NCBI GenBank assembly: GCA_034770075.1
Contig: CM068384.1
Location: 91,228,720 to 91,292,719, forward strand
Length of the DNA stretch: 64,000 nucleotides
Source: Aralia elata
Taxonomy: Eukaryota > Streptophyta > Magnoliopsida > Apiales > Araliaceae
Direction of reading: 5' to 3'
Numbering within the stretch: the first letter of the stretch is position 1; the number at the start of each line of letters is the position of its first letter. Under the pieces are notes generated by a model. The model was not told where the DNA came from and did not search any database. It was given only the letters and a program-made list of their open reading frames with translations. Position numbers and translations under genes: made by a program. Below are positions 44,905 to 55,815 of the stretch, piece by piece.

Positions 44905-44909
44905 TAAAT

Positions 44910-45781
44910 TGCTTAAGTTTTGAAGTTCAATTATGCATGAACTGTTTATGGAGAACGTCGATGCCATTTGTTTCGGCTAGAAAAATATAGAAATGTTTTA
45001 TCGATTTGATAGTAAATCTTTTAAATATTATTGATGTTAAGTAGAATTATCCAACCGAATTATTTTGGTTAGGATTCCGAAATATGAACGAGATGAACAA
45101 CCCTAATATTAGAGGTAATTTTAGTCGGTTATTCCGATAAGGTCGTAAGGCGCCTAAACAAACGCATATAGTCGTTCCAACAGAGTGTTGATCAACATAG
45201 AGTACAATAGGTTGATCACCTAGAAGTGCTTGTAAACAAAGACGGTTTACAATTAAATTTTTGTTTAACTTTTTTATGGCAATACAAAAGAAAAGTTCAA
45301 GGTCTTATGACCGCTCAGTATGTCGTTTCGAAAATATGTTAAACAAAAATAAAGTATTATTCCTTTTTATTCAAAATATCTCACAACTATTATTCAGTTG
45401 TTGAAGAGTAAGGATATGATTCTTGATTTTGTTGTTATTCAACTGTTATACTTTTTGGGCAATTAAATATTTATCCTTGCTTTCATTAAATATTGCAGGT
45501 AAGACCGAAAGGGTTGAAAGTTCCGGTAAGGACAAAGGAAAAGGAAAGATGTACGAATAAGAAGACGTTTGTGATAAACGTAGTAGTATTGTAATATGTT
45601 TAATATTATTATGTTTGGAACATGTAAAGGTAACTAGAACCTGGGATTGAACGGATATGATTGTAATATATAATAATTACATTCGTGTCATTGAGATTAT
45701 ATTGATAGAGATGTATGGATGAATAGTATCGTGTAGAACTATATCTAGGGTTTTAAGGTACCCGGATTTGGGGGCGTCACA
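44910..45781 (+). mobile_element. Gypsy LTR-derived DNA, part 2 (3' end)
   Basis: This is the continuation of 38641-40684 after the solo-LTR insertion. It ends GGATTTGGGGGCGTCACA at 45781. Segments at 45290-45330 match, inverted, 23930-23960. Confidence 0.5.
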
Positions 45782-45804
45782 GGTTTGTGACGCCCCCAAA
45801 TCCG
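45763..45804. repeat. 19-bp perfect palindrome at a head-to-head LTR junction
   Basis: Arms 45763-45781 and 45786-45804 are exact inverse copies around the spacer GGTT. One is the end of a forward LTR and the other the terminus of a reverse LTR of the same family. Confidence 0.9.
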
Positions 45805-48287
45805 AGACGTTTCCTCAATCCCAAGTTTGGTGCTCCATGATACTACTCATTTAATACAATTCTTAACGACATAAATGTAATCTCTATATTGTTATAATAT
45901 ATCGCAGTCTAATCCCAAGTTTTCTAACCTTTAATAATACAAAACATCCTTAACTCAGAATAATACATCAATTATTTTAATAAAAACATTAACTACTAAA
46001 TACTTAAAGTACTTTTATTCCTTAAGCATTCATTTTCCTTTGTCGTTATCGAAATCTTCATATTCATCGATTCGTTCTAGCTTTGCTAAAAATAATTATT
46101 TATAGCAAGAGTGAGCAACTACGTTGCCCAACAAGATTAACAGTTATCACATAACACGTAATTCACATTTCAAACATACTTTACATTTTATACATGCTCA
46201 ATGTTTCTCATGCTTTGAATTGTATCATAATGTCCATACTCAACAATTATATATGTTTCATGTTTCTCATGCAGTACATTTCATACATGCTTCATAATAT
46301 TCAAGCTTTGCATTTCTCAAATTATATAGTTCACATAGAACAATTAACTCAAATCATTAACTGAATATTAACAATTATTATCATAATATTGTATAGAATG
46401 CACATTAAAACAAGTTCATAAGCATTTCACATAATATCAAAAATATGCATGTAGCACACAACAACAAGTTTTAAACAACTTGCCTTATGCGTCCTTTATA
46501 ACTTTACGCTAATCCGCCCCTCAAATGACCTGACTGATAATTCAATCCTCTTGAACAGATAACCAACTTTCTTCTTCTTCCAAAATGATCGAATAGTGTC
46601 TTGACATTTTTCAAATACCTCATTCATGCTTCTATGTGAATCTTTTATCAGTACCTTGTTGAACACAAAGATAAGAAAAAATAACTACACCTTGGATTTA
46701 AACAAGACTAGTTTTATGCCACAAACTTTCCTTTCAAAACGAATTATAAAACTCGTTCTAATTTTTAACAAGCGCTGTTTTTTTATCGTAGCTCATTCGT
46801 TACCTAACCATTTACATTCATTATACAGTCAACACACAATCTATAATGTCCCAACATCTCATGAGCCTACTAACACTTCTAAAGCCTTTAGAATATTATT
46901 TTAGACTTCAACTAATTTTCACATTTTTCGAATTATCCGACAATTTTCTACAATTATTTCCATTTATAAAAACTATCATTTAATAGCTTCAAAATAAAAA
47001 TAATAATTCAACATACTTTTTATGTCCTCAAAACACCACCAATATTTATCTTATATTATTATAAGATTTTTCACCCAGTTTCATAATTTTCCACCATTCA
47101 CAAAATTTTCTATAAATTTCCACTATTTTAAAACTAACTTTAAATAGTTTAAAAATACAATTAATACTTCTGCTCTTCAATAATTTACCAAAAATTTTTA
47201 ATAATTCATAAATAATATCATAAGATTACTGTAAGAATATTTCTGCTCAAAAAAATTTTCTGATAATTAATTATAATCTTTTAAAGTGCTGAAACTTCAA
47301 AGCTTCATAATAATTAAACCGCTTATTTGAAAATTACAAATTTTATGTCTATTTCTCATGAAATTTAATTCTCTACAATTTTCTAACAAAAAGTTTCTTC
47401 AAAATCTGGCCGGAAATGGCACAAACGAGTTCTGTCGGAAAGTTCGCTGGCGAACTTTCCAGTCATCTTTCCCGGCGAAAAAGTAGATGTTTTTTTAACT
47501 CAGATATGTTCTACTATATTTCACGGTGTCATAGGTATGATTAGAACTAAAAACGGAGTTCGTTAGGTCCTCCAAACCACAATTCGCATTTCGTTCACCT
47601 ACAATATTTTCTTCGCCGTTTACCACTGATTTTCATTACCATTTTCTTTCATTTTTTTGTTTCGTTTTCTTTATAAGAAGTTTTCCTACTATTTCTAAAA
47701 ATTACAAGGCTCATATCGACCTTAAACTCAAACCCACTACCGCCACCTTTCATGGCCATCGAAGGGTTTAACGTAAACCGACAAGTTCAAGTCGAAAATT
47801 TAGCCAAGTAGGCCTTTACTACCGATACATATGTATATATTACCAACATAAATAGAAAAGGAAGAGTTTTACCCTCAAATTGGTTAATCTCTTCCATACA
47901 CTACCGCCAAAACCTTTCCAACACCCTTTCTCTCCGGCGGTTCTGCTTTGGACTTGGGTTCTGTTCGCTTTCGCTTCTGGCCTAGCAATAGCAGAAAGCT
48001 GCCCATTATCCTCATTCAAGTTCATTAGCTTTGCCAGAGCAAAAACAAAACAAGCCACACCGACAGCGGAGGAACCCAAACCATGAAACCATCCAACATT
48101 TTCTCTCTCTAACTTTTCTCTCTCTAAACACTCTATTTATCTTAGTTATTCCACTCCTTTCTCACGAGCTTTTATTATGGAATCCTATTGCTTGTATATA
48201 AAAATGCAAGTTGCAGAAATCAAACTTTCTCTATCTTTCATTGTGTTTATCTGTCCATTTTTTATTTTTATTTTTTGAAGAGGAGGA
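45786..48287 (-). mobile_element. Gypsy LTR-derived DNA, reverse orientation
   Basis: It starts TGTGACGCCCCCAAATCCG. Inverted similarity to the forward LTR near 44580 (GAGTGAGCAACTACG at 46107) sets its direction. A reverse TATA-like segment lies near 48130. A 24-nt palindrome is at 47437-47460. Short frames (46626-46904, 47840-48079) show no domains. The right end is obscured by the Pack-MULE insertion at 48298. Confidence 0.5.
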
Positions 48288-48384
48288 ATGTATGTATGAG
48301 TAAATCTATACACACCTCAACTCTACAAACTCCTTCCCGATACGCAGTTTATGAAGTCGTTTTGCATCACTTTTTTTTTAGTTC

Positions 48385-49067
48385 TTTGGTCTTTCCTTGA
48401 ACAAATCAACAGCAGGAGCAAAACCCTCTTTCAAATTTTTCGCCGCAACAAAAGCCCCCTCCTTTGAGCAGCAGGACATTTGAGCACCAAGACTTCAAAT
48501 TTCCTTCCAACTGAATTCATCATCTTCGCTCTGTTAAGCTTCACTTGTGTTCTTCGTCATCAGTTGAGAGCTGATACTATTTCACTTCACCTTCGGTTGG
48601 CTGTTATTCATGGTACTACCTCTAATCCCCTTTTGAGTTTAAGGTTTTAATGTTTATCGCTAGGATTTACTCGTTAAATCATGTGCATAATCAGTTTTTT
48701 TTTCTTTCTTCTTCTTGTGCTCCATTAATATAGTATAGTTTCACTCAATTTTTTTATTTTTTTTGAAGTTGTGTTGGGATAAAAGTGGTTTGCAGTGATA
48801 TTGGGCTATTGGTATTGACACAATTGAAACAATCACTTATTGGAACGAAGTATTAAAAGTCTTTCATTCATAACCAAAAGTATTGAAAGTGTTTGGTGGT
48901 TAATTTCTTATTTGTGTATTAAGATGAAAATGGTGTTATCTAGTGATACTCAATATTTAAATATGAAATATTCATTTGTTATTCATTTCTTATTCAGTTT
49001 AGCAGTGTGCAAGAGAATGGAAAACAGAATAATCAAATGGGGAGATGAACGTTTGAATCTTGGTGCG
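48385..49067 (+). other. Captured host DNA, left part of the Pack-MULE
   Basis: The stretch to about 48612 is C/T-rich and reads like a plant 5' untranslated exon. TTCATG followed by GTACTACC (48613) could be a splice donor, and the T-rich sequence after it fits an intron. No protein can be named; the frame at 48840-49070 has no domain. Confidence 0.3.
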
Positions 49068-50632
49068 TGATGAGAATAAAATATGTTATATTTTTATCCC
49101 TTAATACTTAATCTTTTGTATTTATATTGTGTCTAAATACACTCACTATTCTTATATTTTTATTTTAGGTACAATTGAAGGGTTCCGTGATTTTGAAAAT
49201 AATTTGAAGACAAATTAAGCATTATTGGACTGACCCAATGACTGACCCAATTGGCGAATTCATATGTGGGCCACGGGTTCCAACTCTAATTTAAGTTAGA
49301 CAAGGATTGTTTCATGCAGCTAATTAAAGCACGTGGGCCACGGTTTCTACATATTAACATATCTCCTAACATATTACTTTACAGTGGCAGCCCTTTTACA
49401 TATTCAATACACGGATTCCTAGTAATCAATATAACATATCCATCAAACTTGCAAAGGAATATAAACATATGGATATGAAGACGTGATATCTTAATTGGAT
49501 TGGGATTCCCTTAATTTAGTTCACGCGGCAATTCTATGATCCGAACGCGGCAAGGAGGAATTTAATTACACGGCAATTATGGGAATTCAATCTTGGCAAT
49601 CTAATTTTTTTAAGGAACAAATAGAAGTAGATTCTAGAATATTATTTTTTAATATTAATGTAATTAGGATTTTTAGGATTTCAATTCCAATTTTAAGTTG
49701 GATTGTTATTGTTTCTATTATTATTAGGATTAGGGTTACTTTTGAGTAGTATAAATAAGGGATCAAGGTTGATGTAATGGATACAACACTTCATTCAAAA
49801 AATAAAAATATTTCTCTCTATTATTCTTTGGTATTTTTCATAGCTATGAGTAGCTAAATTTCAGTTCTTGGATTAAAGAGACGGAAGCCTCAGGAGTATT
49901 ACACTATGAGATCTAATTGATTTTAATTGTTCAATTATTATTTTGAGTATTGATTATTCTTCTGTGCTTGAATTCTATGATTGATATGTTTAATTACTAG
50001 AGTGCACGCTAGTTTATTATTCGTAGAAATCTACTACTAAATTAGATATCAAATCCGTAATTATTTGGTCACTCTAATTTGTGAAGCAACTAAGGTTAAT
50101 AATTAACTGCAGATCACGAGATTATTATATCTTAGGGAGAATATTCAACTAAATTAAATGCAACCGCTTGTGCTTGTGTTGTTTAGCTTCATCGGTTTTT
50201 CTAATTCTTAAAGCATCTACTAGATTAAACTTTTAGCGCTTGTCTGAAGTTGTTTAGTAGTTAGGGTTATTTAGATCGCTTGTTTCTATCTAACTAAAAT
50301 TAAGGAAAGACACGGAATAATTCAGAATGGTGAGTTGATTCTAACGGTGAATATTCAAAATATTAATTGATTATACTTGAGTCAATGATCAGTGTAAGTT
50401 TCTGAGGTGGAAGTTGATTTAATCCAAGGTTTGTTTTCTCTGATTTACTTTAATAAATTATCTTACATTATTTTTAGTTTACTTTAATAATTACATTCAA
50501 AAACCCCTTTTCTGGTATACAAAATATAAAAATAGATTAATCATTCTCTGTGGGATCGACTCTTGCTTACACTACTACATAAATATTTTTCGCAGTAAGA
50601 TTTTATTTTTGGTTGCCTGCGACAGCACATCA
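49068..50632 (+). repeat. 5' LTR of the Athila-type element
   Basis: It runs from TGATGAGAATAAAATATG to GACAGCACATCA. A TATA-like AGTATAAATAAGG lies near 49749. Shadow frames inside are not genes. Confidence 0.95.
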
Positions 50633-50637
50633 AATTT

Positions 50638-50655
50638 TGGCGCCGTTGCCGGGGA
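50638..50655 (+). other. Primer binding site (tRNA-Asp type)
   Basis: TGGCGCCGTTGCCGGGGA is the primer site typical of Athila-like elements, complementary to the 3' end of plant tRNA-Asp. Confidence 0.85.
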
Positions 50656-50726
50656 CTGATTTTAGTTTATTTTTATATTTTTGTTTCCTTATTTTTAATA
50701 AGTAATTTGAATTTCCTTGATTGTTT

Positions 50727-51668
50727 ATGCCCGAAACTCGATCTACTAATCAAGGTGATTTAAAGTGTGATACAGAGATAGAGAGAACTATTCGCAGATT
50801 AAGGAAGGAAGCTCGAAGAAATTTCGAAAAGAAGGAGGTTATGGCAGCGAATCAAACTTTGAAGGAGCTTGCAGCTCCGAACTTTGATCAACAACCATTA
50901 TGCATAACTTTTCCTAATTTTGATAATAATACTCAATTTGAATTGAAATTTGGACTAATACATCTTCTCCCTACTTTTCATGGTTTGGCAGGTGAAGATC
51001 CACATAAACACTTGAAGGAATTTCATGTGGTATGCACGAGTATGAAACCGACCGGAGTGACCGAGGAGCAAATCAAATTGAGAGCCTTTCCGTTTTCTCT
51101 AAAGGATTTGGCAAAAGATTGGCTCTATTATCTACCCTCCGGGAGTATCACAATATGGGAAGGGATGAAAAGATTGTTCCTAGAGAAATATTTTCCCGCT
51201 TCACGAGCAGCCAATATTCGGAAGTCAATTTGTGGCGTGAGGCAGAATAATGGAGAATCTTTGCATGAATATTGGGAACGCTTCAAGAAATTGTGTGCAA
51301 GTTGCCCCCATCATCAAATAAGTGAACAACTTCTCATTCAATACTTTTATGAAGGACTTACTTCAACGGATAGAAGCATGATCGATGCAGTGAGTGGAGG
51401 AGCCTTGGTGGATAAAACTCCTGAGGCTGCAAGGAATCTCATTGCGAATATGGCGGCTAACTCTCAGCAATTTAGCACTAGACTGGATTTTTCACCCAGG
51501 AATGCTAGTGAGGTACAAATTTCTTCAATTGAACAACAAATTGCGAGTCTAACATCTCTTGTTCGTCAAATGGCTGTAGGTAATCCACAACAGGTGAAAG
51601 CTTGCGGAATTTGTGCGGTAGTAGGACATCCAACTGAACACTTCAAGAGGAGTCCTTTGAACAAATAA
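50727..51668 (+). pseudogene. Athila-type Gag, interrupted
   Basis: Gag forms the particle around element RNA. From ATG 50727 (MPETRSTNQGD) the frame has the retrotransposon gag domain: FHGLAGEDPHKHLKEFHVVC, LRAFPFSLKDLAKDWLYYLP, LFLEKYFPASRAANIRK and LIQYFYEGL. Near residue 300 the zinc knuckle reads CGICAVVGHPTEHF. The last Cys ligand is replaced, apparently because a nearby shift has changed the frame, and a stop follows at 51668. Coding character continues out of frame to 51980 (Asn/Gln-rich linker, LEDIVKSLATNTLQFQQ), where a hAT MITE splits it. The frame resumes at 53108. Confidence 0.9.
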
Positions 51669-51981
51669 ATGCAGTAGGAGGATTTCCTGGACAACCCTAA
51701 AGAAAATATGATCCTTATTCAAACACGTATAATCCTGGATGGAGGGATCATCCTAATTTCAGCTATGGGAATCCTCAATCAAATCAGCTTGCAAATCAAA
51801 ATACCCCAAATTTTTAGCAATACAAGCAACCTTATCCTAGACAACAACAACAGGGCCAATCTTCTAACTCTAGTTTGTCTTTAGAAGATATTGTTAAATC
51901 TCTTGCCACTAACACTTTGCAATTTCAACAGGAAACAAGGGCAAGTATTCAGAATTTGGATACACAAGTGGGACAAATGGC

Positions 51982-53104
51982 TAGGGGTGTTCAAAATTTT
52001 TGGTTTTTTCGGGTTTTAAGGTAAACCGGACCCGGTCGGTTCGGGACAGAGAAAATCGGTTCGGTACCGGTTCGGTATAGATCGGTTTTCGGTACCGGTT
52101 CCGGTTAGTTATTTTGATGGTTCGGTTCGTACCGAACCGAACCGGTTCATACCGAATCAAATTGAATCCAATCTTCAGCCTCGGTTTCAATCTCCATTTC
52201 CTTGTCAATAAGTTTCTCCCAGAGCTTCATCATAAGCTTCTCTTTCACACTTTCATTTTCATCAATCTGAAAATCAACTCAAACCTATTTCCTTTCATCT
52301 ATTTTGTATGATTTTGACTTCATAATTCCTTTCTCCCCCAACAAAAGAGGGTGTACATGAAAGATTACGAATCTTTAAACTACAGAACTTGGGATTCAGA
52401 AACAAAATACCCAATACAACTGACAAACAAGTATTGAACTTAAATTGAAGTTATTTTAAACTATACTAAAGAACAGAGCATAAATATATACATGATATTT
52501 GTAAGAACACATACACTAAATGGATCTACATATCATATAATACCCGTGATGACCCCAGCAACAAAGAGCAGAAACTGAATTCTCTTCTTCTGGAAATCCA
52601 TGGCTTTTGAAGCCCTAACTCTCTAATTTGATTTATAGGTCTAAAATCAAGATTCCTTTTTTGGGTCGCAAACTATTGTTGAATAAATTAACAAGACTTT
52701 TCCTTGAAATTTGAATAAACTATAGCTCAGTTCAAGAACAAGGGATCTTGAATAAATTAACAAGATATGCAGAAAAATGGGCCATTTTTTTGGTGATAGA
52801 CTCTCCTAATGTACTGGTTTATGTTTTATTTCAAGCATTCTTATCCCACATTACCCTCCTTTTATGTAAAAAGAACCTTGAAACTTGTGTATGACACCAG
52901 ACCACTTCCCCTATTTTTTTTGTTCTTCAATCACAACTTCCATTCGGTATTTTTTGGTAAAAACCGGTATCGAACCGGTACCGAACCGGTAAACCGGTTC
53001 GGTATACCGGTCCAATCAGTACCGGTATCGGTATTCATTTTTAAGTATATTCGGTAATCGGTTCGGTTCGGTTCGGTCCGGTTAATTACCGATGAATACC
53101 CCTA
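51982..53104. mobile_element. hAT-type non-autonomous element with captured host sequence
   Basis: It lies inside the Athila gag-pro region. The ends TAGGGGTGTTC and the inverse TAGGGGTATTC are flanked by an exact 8-bp duplication CAAATGGC (51974-51981, 53105-53112), as expected for hAT elements. Both subterminal regions are packed with ACCGGTTCGGT-like repeats, which may bind transposase. No transposase is present. The middle carries exon-like minus-strand sequence. Confidence 0.85.
52544..52601 (-). pseudogene. Captured first exon of a host gene inside the hAT element
   Basis: From ATG at 52601 on the minus strand the frame reads MDFQKKRIQFLLFVAGVIT and then meets a GT that could be a splice donor (52542-52543). 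A short N-terminal stretch with an uncharged hydrophobic core suggests a signal peptide or membrane anchor. From memory it resembles the start of a small conserved plant membrane or secreted protein family, but 19 residues are too few for a name. A further minus-strand piece at about 52165-52267 after a TTTTCAG acceptor-like site reads VKEKLMMKLWEKLIDKEM. Simple splicing between the two would not keep the frame, so they may come from different exons or genes. Confidence 0.4.
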
Positions 53105-53107
53105 CAA

Positions 53108-53839
53108 ATGGCAACTGCAATTAGTCGTTTGGAGGCGCAATGTTCAGGAAAATTACCCTCTCAAACAGTGGTAAATCCAAAAGAGAATGCAAGCGCCATC
53201 ACTTTGAGAAATGGTAGAGAGTTAGAAATTCCAGAAAAGTCAGTACCTACACCAAATGAGCAAAGCAATGTAGATGAGGGTAAAGAAGAAGCAAATAGCG
53301 GTAAAACAGACAGTGGAGATGAAAGTGATGAGGGTGCACCAAAGCGTAAATTTTCCCCTCTCTCTGAATATAAACCTGTACCCCCTTTTCCTTATGCTTC
53401 AACTGAAAACAGGAAAATTGATATGTATTCAGATTTGTATGAGACTTTTCGTAGATGCGAGGTAAATATTCCATTGTTAGATGCTATCAAACAAGTACCT
53501 CGTTATGCAAAATTTTTGAAAGAATTGTGCACCCATAAGAGGAAGCAGGAACTTAAAAGATATGAGAAAGTAAAAGTAGGAAAAAATGTCTCAGCTGTTA
53601 TTCAAAGAAACCTCCCTACTAAATGTCAAGATCCAGGTATGTTCACTATTCCTTGCACAATAGGTAGCACTAGATTTGAAAAAGCTATGTTAGATTTAGG
53701 AGCATCTATTAATGTCATGCCATATTCTATATATGCTTCTTTGTCACTTGAACCTTTGAGTAAAACTGGTACAGTAATTCAATTGGCTGATAGATCTAAT
53801 GTTTATCCTAAAGGTGTAATTGAGGATGTTCTTGTGTAA
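53108..53839 (+). pseudogene. Athila-type Gag tail and protease
   Basis: After the hAT element the frame reads the end of Gag (SAITLRNGRELE) and then the aspartic protease, which cuts the polyprotein. The protease core is FTIPCTIGSTRFEKAMLDLG followed by ASINVMPYSIYASL; DLGA in place of the DTGA of other elements is usual in Athila. A TAA at 53837-53839 (best explained by CAA to TAA) cuts it from the protease end and RT that continue in the same frame as LIFPTDFYVLDME and LLGRPFLKT at 53849. The frame starting at 53108 uses an internal ATG made by the MITE junction. Confidence 0.85.
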
Positions 53840-53848
53840 GTCAATGAA

Positions 53849-55450
53849 TTGATTTTTCCTACAGATTTTTATGTGCTTGATATGGAAAACGGTGATCAAC
53901 ATGCACCTATTTTGTTAGGAAGACCATTTTTAAAGACATCCAAGACAAAAATTGATGTTCATAGTGGTACATTGTCAATGGAATTTGATGGCGAAGTTGT
54001 CAAGTTTAATATTTATGATGCCATGCGATATCCTAGTGACGATAACTCTATCTATTCTATTGATGTAATTGACTCTTTAGCACAGGATGCCTTTGAACTT
54101 GATGGAGAAGATGCCTTGGAGATTGCACTTAGTAAGAACATTGACGAGGAGAGTGCGAAATCAACCTGGAACACAGAATTGCAAGAGATTGTGGCAACTC
54201 TGAATGAAAATCCGAAGATAGGTAATATTTTTTATATGGATTTGCCAATCTCTAACAAAAAGACTCTACCATCTGTGTTGCAGGCACCTACTCTAGATTT
54301 GAAGCCTCTTCCCAGTCATCTCAAATATGTGTTCCTTGGAGAAAGAAAAAGGTTACCAGTGATCATCTCTAATTCACTTAGTGAATCACAGGAAGAGAAA
54401 CTTGTGCAGATTTTGAAAGAGCATAAAAAGGCTATTGGTTGGACGATTGATGATATTCAAGGCATTAGCCCTTCAACATGCATGCACGGGATCTTACTTG
54501 AAGAGGAGGCGAAACCTGCACGCCAACCACAAAGAAGATTGAACCCACCTATGATGGATGTGGTGAAACAAGAAATTCTTAAACTTCTTGAAGGTGGTAT
54601 GATTTACCCCATTTCGGATAGTAGTTGGGTTAGCCCAGTTCAAGTAGTGCCTAAAAAGACTGGAATAACTGTTGTGAAAAACCAGAATGACGAGTTAATT
54701 TCTACACGTGTTGAAAATGGGTGGAGGGTTTGTATAGACTATAGAAAATTGAATGCTGTGACCCGCAAGGACCATTTTCCTTTACCTTTTATTGATCAAA
54801 TGCTTGAACGATTAGCTGGTCATTCTTACTATTGCTTTCTTGATGGTTATTCAGGTTATTTCCAGATTGCAATTGCTCCGGAAGATCAAGAGAAGACCAC
54901 ATTTACATGCCCATTTGGTACTTTTGCGTATCGCCGCATGGCCTTCGGGTTGTGCAATGCCCCAGCTACTTTCCAAAGGTGTATGGTTAGCATATTTTCA
55001 TATTACATTGAGCATATCATGGAAGTTTTTATGGACAATTTTTCGGTTTATGGAGACTCATTTGATACTTGTTTGCATAATCTTACACTAATTCTTCAGA
55101 GATGCATAGAAACTAACCTTGTTTTAAATTCTGAAAAGTGTCATTTTATGGTTAAACAAGGTATAGTTTTGGGTCATGTTATTTCCTCCAAAGGCATTGA
55201 AGTAGATAAAGCAAAAATTGATGTTATTCAATCTCTCCCTTATCCTACTAGCATATGGGAAATTCGTTCTTTTCTTGGACATGCAGGTTTTTATCGAAGA
55301 TTCATCAAAGATTTTTCCAAAATTGTAGCACCCCTGTGCAAGCTACTACAAAAAGATACGATTTTTGATTTCGATGAGAAGTGCCAAACAGCGTTTGATA
55401 AATTGAAGGGATTGTTGACATCTACGCCAGTAATTCAACCGCCTAATTAG
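53849..55450 (+). pseudogene. Athila-type reverse transcriptase
   Basis: This 533-codon frame holds the protease end (LLGRPFLKT), a linker, and the RT domain: WVSPVQVVPKKTGIT, WRVCIDYRKLNAVTRKDHFP, LPFIDQMLERLAGHSYYCFL, TTFTCPFGTFAYRRMAFGLC and NAPATFQRCM, then the catalytic box FMDNFSVYGDSF. In active relatives that box has two Asp residues (MDDF); here the second is Asn (55037-55039), which should abolish DNA synthesis. It goes on to the RT thumb and connection (VLGHVISSKGIEVDKAKI, FLGHAGFYRRFIKDFS). A TAG at 55448-55450, best explained by TGG to TAG, separates RNase H. Confidence 0.95.
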
Positions 55451-55815
55451 ACCCTGCCTTTTGAGATAATGTGCGATGCAAGTGATTACGCAGTAGGAGC
55501 TGTGTTGGGACAAAGAATTGGAAAAGCATCCCATGCCATTTACTATGCGTCAAAGACCTTGAATGATGCCCAGCGAAACTATTCTACTACTGAAAAAGAA
55601 CTTTTAGCTGTTGTATTTGCTTTAGAAAAATTTTGATCTTATTTGCTTGGTACTAAAGTTATTATTTATTCTGATCATGCAGCTCTTCGTTATTTGATGA
55701 CGAAGAAAGAGGCAAAACCAAGGTTGATAAGATGGATACTTTTCTTGAGCGAATTTGACTTGGAGATTAAGGATAAAAGAGGAACTGAGAATAGAGTTGC
55801 GGATCATTTGAGTCA
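55451..55815 (+). pseudogene. Athila-type RNase H
   Basis: In the RT frame after the TAG it reads IMCDASDYAVGAVLGQ, IYYASKTLNDAQRNYSTTEK and ELLAVVFALEKF, then a TGA at 55634-55636 (CGA to TGA), then SYLLGTKVIIYSDHAALRYL and RGTENRVADHLSHL. The Asp (DAS), Glu (TEKE) and Asp (SDHA, VADHL) residues of RNase H are all present. It removes the RNA strand during replication. Only two stops damage it. Confidence 0.9.

Noticed and set aside
53247..53474. Minus- and plus-strand overlapping frames in the protease region
   Set aside because: They are shadows of the Athila gag-protease frame.
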